Part shown: in pieces, positions 26,509 to 35,615 of the stretch
Position numbering within the stretch: the stretch's first letter is position 1
How the letters are laid out: each line of letters begins with the position of its first letter
NCBI RefSeq assembly: GCF_900104675.1
Contig: NZ_LT629945.1
Span: 2,160,756 to 2,224,755, forward strand
DNA length: 64,000 nucleotides
Direction: 5' to 3'
From: Angelakisella massiliensis
Lineage (GTDB): Bacteria > Bacillota > Clostridia > Oscillospirales > Ruminococcaceae
Translations under genes and position numbers: made by a program
The notes under the pieces: generated by a model
Seen by the model: the letters and a program-made list of their open reading frames with translations, nothing else
The model's database searches: none
Told to the model about the DNA's origin: nothing

Positions 26509-26545
26509 ACATAGGAATGTTCAGTTGCGTTATGAACATTCAAAC

Positions 26546-26621
26546 TGGTCTGAGTGGCGGGATTTGAACCCACGGCCTCTACCACCCCAAGGTAGCGCGC
26601 TACCATCTGCGCCACACCCAG
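26546..26621 (-). tRNA. tRNA-Pro(GGG)
   Basis: The minus strand folds as a 76-base cloverleaf with CCA encoded. Acceptor CTGGGTG/CACTCAG has one G-U pair, D stem GCGC/GCGC, anticodon stem CTACC/GGTAG with loop TTGGGGT (anticodon GGG), and T arm GTGGG-TTCAAAT-CCCGC. It reads CCC/CCU proline codons. It lies about 75 bases from the end of the mobile-element debris. Confidence 0.95.
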
Positions 26622-26793
26622 AAACAGCTTCACTATAATATCACAGCTTTTGACGAAATGCAAGCTTTTTTGACAGATTCTTTTTCGCATCAGGATTTTC
26701 GGGGAGGTTGGCGTCTGTAACAGGAGAACACAGGCCTCTGGCTGTGAACAATCTGTAAAAGAGAAATTATGCCAATACAAAAGGGCAAAATTG

Positions 26794-26802
26794 TGATATA
26801 AT
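26794..26802 (+). promoter_or_regulatory. Extended -10 promoter for the M16 pair
   Basis: TG-A-TATAAT (TATAAT at 26797-26802) lies 92 bases before the first M16 gene; no clear -35 is seen. Confidence 0.5.
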
Positions 26803-26894
26803 AACCCAGTAATCGCAATGCTTATTTTGGACGGCTGGCTGTTCTCACTGGACAGACGGCCCAAAAATCCAAAGAATGGAGATCGAAGCTGTTA

Positions 26895-28184
26895 ATGAAT
26901 CAAAAGCTTAATCGTGAGCAGCTGGCGGAAGGCGTGTTCTTCTCCAGCGTCCGGGATGACAAGTTCCGGCACAACAGTATTTCTGTCAACTTTATCGTCC
27001 CGCTGGAGGAAGAGACCGCGTCCTGCACCGCTGTGATTCCTTTTTTGCTGAGGAGAGGAAGCAAAAGCTGCCCTGACTTTACCCGTCTGGAGCAGGCGCT
27101 GTGCAATCTGTATGGCGCGGCCCTCAGCAGCGACGTCACCCGCAGCGGAGAATATCAGATTTTGTCCTCCTCCATCACCTTTGTGGATGACCAGTATACA
27201 TTGAACGAAGAGAAAATTTCCGGCCAGTGCGCCAAGCTGCTGGGAGATATGGTGCTGGAGCCCAATATCACCGACGGCGCTTTCCCGCAAGAAGATTTCC
27301 AGCTGGAACGTCAGAACCTGATCGATACCATCGAAGCGGAGATCAATGAAAAGCGCACCTACGCCATCAACCAGTGTATGGCGCTGATGAACGAGGGCAC
27401 CCCTCTGGCCATTTCCAAATATGGCACAGTAGAGCAGGCGAGAAAGCTTACCTCTCAGATGGCCGCCTCCCGGTACGCCCAGATCGTGGATACCGCCCGG
27501 GTGGAGATCATGTTTGTTGGCTGCGGTGATCCCACACTGGCAAAGGAGCAGTTCCGCCAGCTGTGGCAGAAGCAGCAGCGCCATCCCCGCCTTTATACAC
27601 CTTCTCCCGCTGTGGAGCGGGCTTCTCAGGTAAAGGAAGGGAAGAAGGAGATGGAAATTGCCCAGTCCAAAATGGTTCTGGGTTTCCGCACCGGTTCCAT
27701 CCAGGGACGGCAGGAGCGCACCGCCATGAAGCTCATGTCCGCCCTTTATGGCGGAACCCCCTTCTCCCGCCTGTTTATCCATGTCCGGGAGAAACTGAGC
27801 TTGTGCTATTATTGCGCCGCCCGCTTTGACGCCGCCACGGGAATCATGATGGTGGATATCGGTCTGGAAAAAGACAATAAGGAGCAGGCAAAGGATGAGA
27901 TTCTCCGGCAGCTTTCTCTTGTTTCCCAGGGGGATTTTGATGGGGAAGAGCTGGAGAACACCAAGCTTGCCTATATCAATTCGCTGAAATCGGTGGGGGA
28001 CAGCCTGGCTGCTATTGAGAGCTGGTATCTGATGCAGATTTTGTGGTATGAGCAGCCCGCTTCTCCCGAAGAGGATGTGGAGGCAGTGCGTGCCATCACC
28101 CGGGAACAGGTTATCAAAGCTGCCGGTCAGGTCACTCTGGACACTGTTTATTTCCTCACCAGTAAGGAGGATTCCCATGAATAA
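26895..28184 (+). CDS. M16-family protein lacking the zinc motif (YmfF-like)
   Basis: A 429-residue member of the insulinase/processing-peptidase family, of the type paired with YmfH in Firmicutes. I see no HxxEH zinc site in the first 100 residues (the equivalent region reads VIPFLLRRGSKSCPDF). It is therefore probably the non-catalytic partner of a heterodimer with the next gene, as in mitochondrial-type and other M16 pairs. The C-terminal half keeps the M16 fold (VHVREKLSLCYYCAARFD). It overlaps the next gene by eight bases. Confidence 0.85.
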   Translation: MNQKLNREQLAEGVFFSSVRDDKFRHNSISVNFIVPLEEETASCTAVIPFLLRRGSKSCPDFTRLEQALCNLYGAALSSDVTRSGEYQILSSSITFVDDQYTLNEEKISGQCAKLLGDMVLEPNITDGAFPQEDFQLERQNLIDTIEAEINEKRTYAINQCMALMNEGTPLAISKYGTVEQARKLTSQMAASRYAQIVDTARVEIMFVGCGDPTLAKEQFRQLWQKQQRHPRLYTPSPAVERASQVKEGKKEMEIAQSKMVLGFRTGSIQGRQERTAMKLMSALYGGTPFSRLFIHVREKLSLCYYCAARFDAATGIMMVDIGLEKDNKEQAKDEILRQLSLVSQGDFDGEELENTKLAYINSLKSVGDSLAAIESWYLMQILWYEQPASPEEDVEAVRAITREQVIKAAGQVTLDTVYFLTSKEDSHE

Positions 28185-29478
28185 TAAAATCATTGCGTCC
28201 CAGGCGCTGCGCCAACAGTATACCAAGGTAGAGCATCCCTCGGGGCTGACCATTCTTCTCTGCCCCATGGAGGGCTTTTCCACCGCTTACGCGCTGTTTG
28301 CCGCCAAAATCGGCTCCATTGACACCACCTTCAAAACACAGAAGGAGGATGACTTTGTCACCGTTCCGGCGGGAATCGCCCATTTTCTGGAACACAAGAT
28401 GTTCGAATCTGAGGATGGAGACGCTTTCGCCAAATACGCCAAGACAGGCGCCAGCGCCAACGCTTATACCTCCTTCGACCGGACTGCCTATCTGTTCAGC
28501 TGCACCGACAACTTCCGTCAGTCCATGCAGGTGCTGATGGAACTGGTGACCCATCCCTATTTCACCCAGCAGACAGTGGAGAAGGAGCAGGGGATCATCG
28601 GCCAGGAGATCCGGATGTATGACGACAGTCCCGACTGGCGGGCTATGTTCAATCTGCTGGAAGCGCTGTATCAGGAAAATCCTGTGCGGCTGGATATTGC
28701 TGGTACCACTGAGTCTATTGCTCAGATCGACGCCGATCTGCTGTACCGGTGCTATCATACCTTCTATAATCTCAATAATATGGTGCTGGCTGTGGCGGGC
28801 AATTTCGACCCCAAGGATGTGCTGGAGCTGGCGGACGAGATTCTGAAGCCCGGCGAGGACATCACCATCCAGTGGCGCAAGCCGGAGGAACCCCGGGAAG
28901 TGTGCACCCATCTGGCGGAGCAGTCCCTGCCTGTATCGGTTCCCATGTTCCAGATCGGTTTCAAGGGCAACGCGGGCAACAGTCTGGAAAATCTGAAAAA
29001 GCAGGTCCTTTGCGAGATTCTGCTGGAGATCATCTGTGGAGAATCCTCACCCCTTTACCGGGAGCTGTATGACAGCGGTCTGATCAACTCCACCTTTTCC
29101 TACGAGGTGCTGGGCGGCCGTGACTATCTGGTTTCCATGTATGGCGGAGAAAGCCGGGACCCCGGTCAGGTCTATGAAAAGATCTGCCTGGAGGTAAACC
29201 ACCTTCGGGACGAGGGAATCGATCCGGAAGCCTTTGAGCGGTGCCGCAAGGCGGCTTATGGCCGGTATATCGGAATGTACTGCAAGTCTGAGTCGGTGGC
29301 TGGTCTGATGGTGCTGACCCATTTTTCCGGGATGGAAAATATGTACGACCTTCTCCAACTGGTGCAGGATCTGACCCTGGAGGATCTGAATTATTGTCTG
29401 CTGGATGATTTTTCTCCGGAGTACAGCGCGGTGTCCATCATCCATCCTGTGGAGCAGAAGGATGAAGCGGAAGGCTAA
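28177..29478 (+). CDS. M16-family zinc protease (YmfH-like)
   Basis: The catalytic partner. The zinc motif is HFLEH (His69, Glu72, His73), followed by ASANAYTSFDRTAYLF and the distal glutamate region EKEQGIIGQEIRMYDD. The start is the ATG at 28177, six bases after AAGGAGG and within the end of the preceding gene; longer readings of the frame have no site. At 433 residues it matches the family. The natural substrate is not known; relatives process small secreted peptides. Confidence 0.88.
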   Translation: MNNKIIASQALRQQYTKVEHPSGLTILLCPMEGFSTAYALFAAKIGSIDTTFKTQKEDDFVTVPAGIAHFLEHKMFESEDGDAFAKYAKTGASANAYTSFDRTAYLFSCTDNFRQSMQVLMELVTHPYFTQQTVEKEQGIIGQEIRMYDDSPDWRAMFNLLEALYQENPVRLDIAGTTESIAQIDADLLYRCYHTFYNLNNMVLAVAGNFDPKDVLELADEILKPGEDITIQWRKPEEPREVCTHLAEQSLPVSVPMFQIGFKGNAGNSLENLKKQVLCEILLEIICGESSPLYRELYDSGLINSTFSYEVLGGRDYLVSMYGGESRDPGQVYEKICLEVNHLRDEGIDPEAFERCRKAAYGRYIGMYCKSESVAGLMVLTHFSGMENMYDLLQLVQDLTLEDLNYCLLDDFSPEYSAVSIIHPVEQKDEAEG

Positions 29479-29505
29479 AATGAACAGGGAAACGGAGAAA
29501 GACAT

Positions 29506-30645
29506 ATGACCAACACACTGAGCTTTCCCGGTTTGGGCATCACCATTGAACTGAACCGGGTAGCCTTTTCCATCGGTGACTTTCCGATTTATTGGTATGG
29601 TATTACTTTCGCATTGGCATTTTTGGTGGGAGTGGCCTATTTCTACCGTCACTCCAGACAGGTGGGTATTCACCCCGATGATGGTTTTGACATCCTTCTT
29701 TGCGCCGTGGTCGGCGGTGTGATCGGTGCCCGGGCCTATTATGTGATTTTCCAGTGGGATGCCATGTATAAGGACGATCCTATGAAGATTTTCGCCTTCC
29801 GGGAAGGCGGACTGGCCATTTACGGCGGTGTCATCGGTGCCATTCTGGTGGGTGCGCTGGTAAGCTGGCTCAAAAAGGTACCGCTGATTCCCATGCTGGA
29901 CGTTTGTCTGCCGGCACTGCTGATGGGACAGGGTATCGGCCGCTGGGGCAATTTCTTCAATATTGAGGCTTTTGGCTCCAATACCACTCTTCCCTGGGGT
30001 ATGACATCCCCGGTCATTGAGGAGTATCTCTCCAGACCCAGTGTGGTGGAGGAATTGGCCAAGCTGGGCCAAACAGTGGATCCTACGCTGCCGGTCCACC
30101 CAACCTTCTTTTATGAGTTTGTGTGGAACACCCTGGGCTTTTTGCTGCTGGCTTATGTTCTCACACCCCGGCGGAAGTACGACGGTCAGGTGGCATTGGG
30201 ATACATGGCCTGGTACGGTCTGGGCCGGTTCTTCATCGAACAGCTGCGCACCGACAGTCTGGTGACCGAAACCCCCTGGGGTGTGATCCGGGTATCACAG
30301 TGGCTGGGAATGGCGCTGTTTTTGCTCTCGGCTGTACTGCTGATCGTGTTCCACTTCCGGGCGGGCAAGGAGGATAGTCCCTCCTGGCTGCGGCTGTATG
30401 TCAATACCGAAGAAAGTGCTTTGGCGATGGCAAAAGCGGACCGTGCCGCAAAAGGCATCAAGGATGTTCCGGAGGATACCCCTGAGCAGAGAGCAGAAGA
30501 TGAGCCGGAGGAAAACGGTGAACAGGATTCTTCTGTGAAAGATGAGACGGATATCTCAGAGGGAGGGGAGCAAATTTCCCAGCAGGAAGGGGAAGAAAAT
30601 GCTGAGGAAGTTTCTCAAAGCACCCAGGAGGAACCCAAGGAATAA
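29506..30645 (+). CDS. lgt: Prolipoprotein diacylglyceryl transferase with acidic tail
   Basis: Lgt attaches diacylglycerol from phosphatidylglycerol to the lipobox cysteine of prolipoproteins in the membrane. The first roughly 290 residues are a typical seven-helix Lgt with GLAIYGGVIGAI and the signature GQGIGRWGNFFNIEAFG. The remaining roughly 90 residues form a very acidic, Gln/Glu/Ser-rich tail that ordinary Lgt (about 260-290 aa) lacks and that should be disordered and cytoplasmic. It serves lipoproteins such as those at 20690 and 36741 in this window. Confidence 0.95.
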   Translation: MTNTLSFPGLGITIELNRVAFSIGDFPIYWYGITFALAFLVGVAYFYRHSRQVGIHPDDGFDILLCAVVGGVIGARAYYVIFQWDAMYKDDPMKIFAFREGGLAIYGGVIGAILVGALVSWLKKVPLIPMLDVCLPALLMGQGIGRWGNFFNIEAFGSNTTLPWGMTSPVIEEYLSRPSVVEELAKLGQTVDPTLPVHPTFFYEFVWNTLGFLLLAYVLTPRRKYDGQVALGYMAWYGLGRFFIEQLRTDSLVTETPWGVIRVSQWLGMALFLLSAVLLIVFHFRAGKEDSPSWLRLYVNTEESALAMAKADRAAKGIKDVPEDTPEQRAEDEPEENGEQDSSVKDETDISEGGEQISQQEGEENAEEVSQSTQEEPKE

Positions 30646-30769
30646 ACGGAAAATCCCCCTGTGACAGAAAGGAATATTCCAAGCAGCGGTGAATTTTATT
30701 TGAAGTCTGATAAAGAGGTTTGTCAGAGCGCAAAACCAAGAAATAAAGGGACAGAAAGGGGAGGGAACC

Positions 30770-31633
30770 ATGGGAATTCGCATTGACGGCAAGGCGGTTT
30801 CCGCCGCGTTTCGGGAAAAACTGAAGGAGGACGTGGCGCGCCTGACTGAGCAGGGAATGCAGCCCGGTTTGGCAGTGGTGATCGTGGGAGATGACCAAGC
30901 CTCCAGAGTGTATGTCAACAATAAAAAGAAAGCCTGCCAGCAGCTGGGAATCTATTCCGAGGAATACGCCCTCCCCGGGGAGACTACGGAAGAAGAGCTG
31001 CTGGAGCTGGTAAACCGTCTCAACAACCGCAGCCAGATCCACGGCATTCTGGTACAACTGCCCTTGCCCCGGCATATCCGGGAGAAGGTGGTGCTGGAGG
31101 CGATTGACCCCCGGAAGGATGTGGACGCCTTCCATCCCCAGAATGTGGGACGGATCATGATCGGTGATTACCGGTTTTTGCCCTGTACTCCGGCGGGTAT
31201 CCTGGAACTGATCCGCAGTACCGGCGTACCGGTGGAAGGAAAGGAATGCGTGGTGATCGGCCGCAGCAATATCGTGGGCAAGCCTATGGCCATGCTGATG
31301 CTCCATCAGAACGCCACCGTCACTATCTGCCACAGCCGGACAAAGAATCTGGCCGAAGTGGCCCGCCGGGCGGATATTCTCATTGTGGCCATCGGCAAAG
31401 CGAAGTTTGTGGGAGCGGATATGGTCAAGCCCGGAGCGCTGGTCATCGATGTGGGGATGGACCGGGACGAGAACGGCAAGCTCTGCGGCGATGTGGATTA
31501 TGAGGCGGTGGAGCCGGTGGCCGGCTACATCACTCCGGTGCCGGGAGGCGTGGGCCCCATGACCATTTCCATGCTGATGAAAAACACGGTAACCGCCGCT
31601 GAAATGGCTCTGGAAGCGGCAAAAGGGTGTTGA
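30770..31633 (+). CDS. folD: Methylenetetrahydrofolate dehydrogenase/cyclohydrolase
   Basis: FolD interconverts 5,10-methylene-THF and 10-formyl-THF, the formyl donor of PurN and the AICAR transformylase encoded upstream. The 287-residue protein has the catalytic region [14 protein letters not shown], the motif PLPRHI and the NADP-binding [13 protein letters not shown]. The start ATG has GGGGAGGG upstream. The 124-base gap after lgt contains no riboswitch I could recognise. Its stop codon lies within the rplU promoter. Confidence 0.97.
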   Translation: MGIRIDGKAVSAAFREKLKEDVARLTEQGMQPGLAVVIVGDDQASRVYVNNKKKACQQLGIYSEEYALPGETTEEELLELVNRLNNRSQIHGILVQLPLPRHIREKVVLEAIDPRKDVDAFHPQNVGRIMIGDYRFLPCTPAGILELIRSTGVPVEGKECVVIGRSNIVGKPMAMLMLHQNATVTICHSRTKNLAEVARRADILIVAIGKAKFVGADMVKPGALVIDVGMDRDENGKLCGDVDYEAVEPVAGYITPVPGGVGPMTISMLMKNTVTAAEMALEAAKGC

Positions 31634-31658
31634 CAAGCCAGTGTGGATATGATAAACT
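31630..31658 (+). promoter_or_regulatory. rplU promoter
   Basis: A consensus TTGACA (31630-31635) and TAAACT (31653-31658) are exactly 17 bases apart. The -35 box overlaps the folD stop codon. Confidence 0.8.
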
Positions 31659-31663
31659 AAATA

Positions 31664-31730
31664 ACGCCGCTTGTGGCTGGCTCGAAGTGCGCCCTGCGCC
31701 GCCAGTACTCCACAGCGAGTCTAAACAGAA
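31664..31730 (+). ncRNA. Probable L21 leader (autoregulatory mRNA structure)
   Basis: Directly before rplU, TTGTGG...CTGGC pairs with GCCAG...CCACAG to give a long interrupted hairpin. Position and the TTGTGGCTGG segment resemble the Firmicutes L21 leader, to which ribosomal protein L21 is thought to bind. The match is from memory, not from a covariance search. Confidence 0.6.
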
Positions 31731-31744
31731 AGAGGACCAACACT

Positions 31745-32062
31745 ATGTACGCGATCCTGGAAACCGGCGGAAAGCAGTACACCGTCAAGGCTGGCGACGT
31801 TATCTACGTCGAGAAGCTGGACGTTGAGGCTGATTCCACCATCACTTTCGACAAAGTTCTGGCAGTAGGCGAGGAGGGCAATGTTTCCTTCGGCGCTCCT
31901 TATGTTGCCGGCGCTGCCGTGGACGGCAAGGTCATCAAGAACGGCAAGGGCAAGAAGATCACCGTTCTCACCTATCGTCCCAAGAAGGACTCCAAGAGAA
32001 AGATGGGCCACAGACAGCCCTATACCAAGGTAGAGATTACCGCGATTAACGCAGCAAAGTGA
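31745..32062 (+). CDS. rplU: 50S ribosomal protein L21
   Basis: The 105-residue product begins [19 protein letters not shown] and ends in the family's basic [13 protein letters not shown] segment. L21 binds 23S rRNA domain VI in the large subunit. The frame can be read 24 codons upstream, but that covers the leader hairpin and lacks the conserved start. It is followed 12 bases later by rpmA; the prp gene usual at this place in Firmicutes is absent. Confidence 0.98.
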   Translation: MYAILETGGKQYTVKAGDVIYVEKLDVEADSTITFDKVLAVGEEGNVSFGAPYVAGAAVDGKVIKNGKGKKITVLTYRPKKDSKRKMGHRQPYTKVEITAINAAK

Positions 32063-32074
32063 GGTGTTTGACAG

Positions 32075-32329
32075 ATGGCACATAAAAAAGGCGTAGGCTC
32101 CACTAAAAACGGTCGTGATTCCGAGTCCAAACGGCTTGGTGTCAAGAGAGCGGACGGACAGCACGTTCTCGCTGGCAACATCTTGGTTCGTCAGAGAGGC
32201 ACTCACATCCATCCCGGTGAGAATGTCGGTATCGGTTCTGACGATACCCTCTTTGCTCTTGCTGACGGCAAGGTTCGGTTCGAGCGCATGGGCAAGGACC
32301 GCAAGAAGGTTTCCGTCTACACTGCGTAA
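32075..32329 (+). CDS. rpmA: 50S ribosomal protein L27, without cleaved extension
   Basis: L27 reaches the peptidyl-transferase centre with its N-terminus. This 84-residue protein begins [20 protein letters not shown], the proteobacterial form. Most Firmicutes L27 carry an extra roughly 9-residue N-terminal segment ending in F, removed by the protease Prp. Neither the extension nor prp is present here. The stop is followed by a terminator. Confidence 0.98.
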   Translation: MAHKKGVGSTKNGRDSESKRLGVKRADGQHVLAGNILVRQRGTHIHPGENVGIGSDDTLFALADGKVRFERMGKDRKKVSVYTA

Positions 32330-32351
32330 GGAAACAAAGAGTATCACGGTG

Positions 32352-32388
32352 CAAATCCCGGCGCTTGCGTCGGGATTTGTTTCCTTTT
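32352..32388 (+). terminator. Terminator after rpmA
   Basis: AAATCCCG-G-CGC and GCG-T-CGGGATTT pair around a short loop, followed by TGTTTCCTTTTT. Confidence 0.8.
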
Positions 32389-32456
32389 TGGGATAAAATA
32401 AAAGAAAAAGAACCACACATTGCCCTCCCCTGGAGGGCGCAAGAGGAGGTGCGGCA

Positions 32457-33728
32457 ATGTTTGTCGATAAGGAGCTCATCACCATCAAGGCGGGGGACGG
32501 CGGTCCCGGCGCGGTTTCCTTCCATCGGGAAAAATATGTGGCCGCAGGCGGCCCGGACGGCGGAGACGGCGGACGGGGCGGCAACGTGGTGTTTGTAGCG
32601 GACACCAATGTAAACAGCCTGCTGAATTTCAAATATAAAAAACGGTATTTCGCTGAGAACGGCCAGCCGGGCGGAACCAGAAAGTGCTCCGGTAAGGGCG
32701 CTCCTGATCTGATCATCCGGGTGCCCAGAGGCACTGTGGTCCGGGAAGCGGGCACAGGAAGAATCCTGGCGGACCTCTCCGGGACAGAACCGGCGGTGGT
32801 GGCCCAGGGCGGAAAGGGCGGCTGGGGCAACAGCCATTTTGCCACCCCTACCCGGCAGATTCCCCGTTTTGCCAAAGGGGGCTTTCCGGGAGAGAAATTT
32901 GATGTGGAGCTGGAGCTGAAGCTGCTGGCGGACGTGGGCCTGGCGGGATTCCCCAATGTGGGTAAATCCACCCTGGTTTCGGTGGTCAGCGAGGCGAAGC
33001 CTCAGATCGCCAACTATCATTTCACCACCCTGACCCCTGTGCTGGGTGTGGTGAAGGTGGATGAGGACCATAACTTTGTGATGGCGGATATTCCCGGCCT
33101 CATCGAGGGGGCCAGCGAAGGGGTTGGCCTGGGCCATGAGTTTCTGCGCCATGTGGACCGCTGCCGTCTGATCGTCCATGTGGTGGATGTCTCCGGCTGT
33201 GAGGGGCGGGACCCCAAGGAGGATTTCCGCATCATCAACGAGGAGCTGGAAAAATATAATCCAGACCTGGCCGCCCGTCCCATGCTGGTGGCGGGAAACA
33301 AGTGCGATATCGCCCAGCCGGAGCAGGTGGAGGAGTTCCGCCGCTTTGTGGAGGAACAGGGGTATGAGTTCTATCCTATTTCCGCCGCTTCCGCCACCGG
33401 AACCCGGGAACTGGTTTATGCCATCGCACAGAAGCTGCAAACCCTTCCGCCCATTGTGGAATATGAGCCGGAGCCCGCTCCTGTACCGATGGAGCGTCAG
33501 GAAAAGAACCAGTTCAAGATCACAGTGGATGAGGACGGCGTCTATGAGGTGGAGGCCGATTGGCTGATGCACACCCTGGGTATGGTGAATGTGGACGACT
33601 ATGAATCCCTTCAATATTTCCAGCGGGTGCTGCGCAGCAGCGGCATCATCGACAAGCTGGAGGAGATGGGAATCCAGGAAGGGGATACCGTTCGTATTCT
33701 GGGCTTTGAGTTCGATTTCATCAATTGA
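32457..33728 (+). CDS. obgE: GTPase Obg/CgtA
   Basis: Essential GTPase acting in large-subunit assembly and stress control. The 423 residues hold the glycine-rich Obg fold (about 1-158, many GGxGG repeats), the G domain with GFPNVGKSTL, DIPGLIEGASEGVGLGHEFL and NKCD motifs (about 159-330), and a C-terminal OCT domain (from about 345). Start and length are standard. The rplU-rpmA-obgE order is widely conserved. Confidence 0.97.
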   Translation: MFVDKELITIKAGDGGPGAVSFHREKYVAAGGPDGGDGGRGGNVVFVADTNVNSLLNFKYKKRYFAENGQPGGTRKCSGKGAPDLIIRVPRGTVVREAGTGRILADLSGTEPAVVAQGGKGGWGNSHFATPTRQIPRFAKGGFPGEKFDVELELKLLADVGLAGFPNVGKSTLVSVVSEAKPQIANYHFTTLTPVLGVVKVDEDHNFVMADIPGLIEGASEGVGLGHEFLRHVDRCRLIVHVVDVSGCEGRDPKEDFRIINEELEKYNPDLAARPMLVAGNKCDIAQPEQVEEFRRFVEEQGYEFYPISAASATGTRELVYAIAQKLQTLPPIVEYEPEPAPVPMERQEKNQFKITVDEDGVYEVEADWLMHTLGMVNVDDYESLQYFQRVLRSSGIIDKLEEMGIQEGDTVRILGFEFDFIN

Positions 33729-33758
33729 CAGATTGTCAAAACGGAAAGGAAGTGGCCT

Positions 33759-34169
33759 ATGGAGGCTCTTCACGGGGAGCACACCGCCCCTCAGCTGCTC
33801 AGCCCCTTGAACTTGGCCTTTATCGGGGACGGTGTTTATGAGCTGTTGGTGCGGGAATACCTGCTTGGGCTTGGTAATCGCCCGGTGGGTCAGCTTCACT
33901 CCATGGCGGTGGAACTGGTGTGTGCCAAGGCTCAATCCGACGCCTACCAGGTGTTGGCGCCGCTGCTGACAGAGGAAGAGGAGGCTGTTTATAAACGGGG
34001 CCGCAATGCCCATAACACCAAGGCCCCGAAACATAGCGATCCAGCCCAATATCGCCGGGCAACAGGCGTAGAGGCACTGTTTGGCTTTTTGTATCTTTCC
34101 GGCCGAGTGGAGCGGCTTCATCAGCTGTTTCAGGCTATTCTGGCAGCAGAGGAGCAAAAGACAGTATAA
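33759..34169 (+). CDS. mrnC: Mini-ribonuclease 3
   Basis: MrnC trims 23S rRNA ends in Firmicutes. The 136-residue protein has only an RNase III catalytic domain: FIGDGVYELLVREYL carries the catalytic acidic residues, and RGRNAHNTKAPKH and RATGVEALFGFLYL are also typical. There is no double-stranded RNA-binding domain, as expected. The ATG has AAAGGAAG upstream. Confidence 0.95.
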   Translation: MEALHGEHTAPQLLSPLNLAFIGDGVYELLVREYLLGLGNRPVGQLHSMAVELVCAKAQSDAYQVLAPLLTEEEEAVYKRGRNAHNTKAPKHSDPAQYRRATGVEALFGFLYLSGRVERLHQLFQAILAAEEQKTV

Positions 34170-34198
34170 ATGTGTTTGTGAGGAGGGTCGTGATTGTA

Positions 34199-35077
34199 TT
34201 GAATAAGGAAAAAGGGAACATCAGACGGTATCTGGGGGATATTGTCTATGACGTTGTAGGCTCCTTGTTTTTTGCTGTGGGTCTGAGCTGTTTTTCGGCT
34301 CCCAGTGAAATCGCTCCTGGAGGAGTATCCGGTATTGCCGTTATTCTCAATTACTTGTTCGGCCTTCCTCTTGGTATGGTGACGATGGCCATCAATATAC
34401 CGCTGCTGCTGCTGGCCTGGTTCTTTCTGGGGAAAGATTTTACCGTCAAGACGCTGAAATCTGTTTTGATCCTCACCATCATGCTGGACTATGTGGCGCC
34501 CTATTTTCCCATCTACAAAGGGGAATACATTCTGGCGGCACTGTTCGGCGGTCTGGGCATCGGCGTGGGATTGGCCATCATCTTTATGCGGGGCTCCACT
34601 ACAGGAGGCACCGATATTCTCTCCCGTCTGATCCAGCGGCGCTACCGTCATGTTCCCATTGGAAAAGTCATGATGGGCATTGATGTGGTGGTGCTGATCT
34701 GTTCCATGATGGTGTTCCACAACATTGAAGCGGGTCTGTATGGACTGATTTGTATCTTTGCTTCCGCCAAAGCACTGGACAGTATCCTTTACGGTATGGA
34801 CAATGGAAAGGTGCTGTTGGTTTTCTCCTCCAAGGTGGAGGAAATGAGCAAAAAAATCCTGGTGGATCTCTACCGTGGTGTTACCTTTTTACGGGGCGTC
34901 GGCGCTTATTCCGGGGAGGAGCGTCAGGTGATGCTCTGTGCCGTTCGTTCCAATGAGTACCACAAGGCGGAGGAGATCATCAAGGAGTTTGATCCTGAGG
35001 CGTTTGTCATTACGCTGGAGGCAGGCGAGATCCAGGGCTACGGATTCCGTTATCTGACCGAAGAAAAAGTGACCTGA
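34199..35077 (+). CDS. YitT family membrane protein
   Basis: DUF161/DUF2179 protein with about five membrane segments in the first 200 residues (SGIAVILNYLFGLPLGMVTM, GSTTGGTDILSRL) and a soluble C-terminal DUF2179 domain (YRGVTFLRGVGAYSGEERQ). The family's function is not established. The best start is a TTG at 34199, 11 bases after AGGAGGG; GTG codons at 34172 and 34190 lie before or on that site. It overlaps no gene and ends in a terminator. Confidence 0.88.
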   Translation: MNKEKGNIRRYLGDIVYDVVGSLFFAVGLSCFSAPSEIAPGGVSGIAVILNYLFGLPLGMVTMAINIPLLLLAWFFLGKDFTVKTLKSVLILTIMLDYVAPYFPIYKGEYILAALFGGLGIGVGLAIIFMRGSTTGGTDILSRLIQRRYRHVPIGKVMMGIDVVVLICSMMVFHNIEAGLYGLICIFASAKALDSILYGMDNGKVLLVFSSKVEEMSKKILVDLYRGVTFLRGVGAYSGEERQVMLCAVRSNEYHKAEEIIKEFDPEAFVITLEAGEIQGYGFRYLTEEKVT

Positions 35078-35089
35078 CAGACAAAGAAG

Positions 35090-35144
35090 AGCCGTTTTTA
35101 GATGTGAAGCTATTTTGCTTTACAGCTTAAAAACGGCTTTTTTA
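35090..35144 (+). terminator. Terminator after the YitT gene
   Basis: AGCCGTTTTTA pairs with TTAAAAACGGCT and runs into TTTTTT, with a 26-base loop. Confidence 0.85.
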
Positions 35145-35615
35145 CTGCATTTTTTCGGATTTCCCGGGAAATGTGGTTCCATACTTCTCCATCTGAACCA
35201 AAAGCAGCCGTCTCCATCCTGCCAGGACGAAGGCGGCTGCTTTACTTGTTTGAGGGGAAAATATTGTCTCGAAAATTTATTGCTGGTGGGGGAGAGTCTG
35301 TCATTTTTCCATGGAAATGGAGCGGCTTTAGCTGTTTGCAGCGATGCCTATCTCTCACCTATGGCATTCAGGCTGCCGGAAAACTTCCTGTAACGCTGTT
35401 CAATCTTCCTTGTGCGTCGCTGCCGTTCATTCTGGAAAACAACAGGAATCAAATGTTCCAGTGTGCTTTCCTTTCCCTGAAATACAGCAGTGTTAGTTTC
35501 ACCGCAGCAGTGAAAGAGGCGTCTTACCGGTGCTTATCCCGGTTCCTTTTTCCATGGTTTGACAGGCGATTGCTTTTTGTCTGGCAGCCTTTGGTGAGGT
35601 AACCACGAACAGGCT
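35145..35615. other. Gene-free intergenic stretch
   Basis: No ORF here has a convincing start or recognisable product. A hairpin at about 35201-35245 (AAAGCAGCCG / CGGCTGCTTT) could act as the terminator of the minus-strand HAD gene, though it is 370 bases beyond its stop. Confidence 0.5.

Noticed and set aside
26473-26621. tRNA-Pro as the attachment site of the mobile element
   Set aside because: Large serine recombinases do not usually use tRNA genes, the tRNA is intact, and I found no duplicated tRNA 3' end on the left side of the debris.
30646-30769. Possible THF or ZTP riboswitch before folD
   Set aside because: The gap is short and I found none of the conserved core segments of either class.
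32142-34157. A 671-codon minus-strand frame opposite rpmA, obgE and mrnC
   Set aside because: It spans three certain genes on the other strand, has no site and no domain.
35171-35602. A 143-codon plus-strand frame in the gap after the YitT gene
   Set aside because: No ribosome site, no recognisable domain, and it begins over a terminator-like hairpin.
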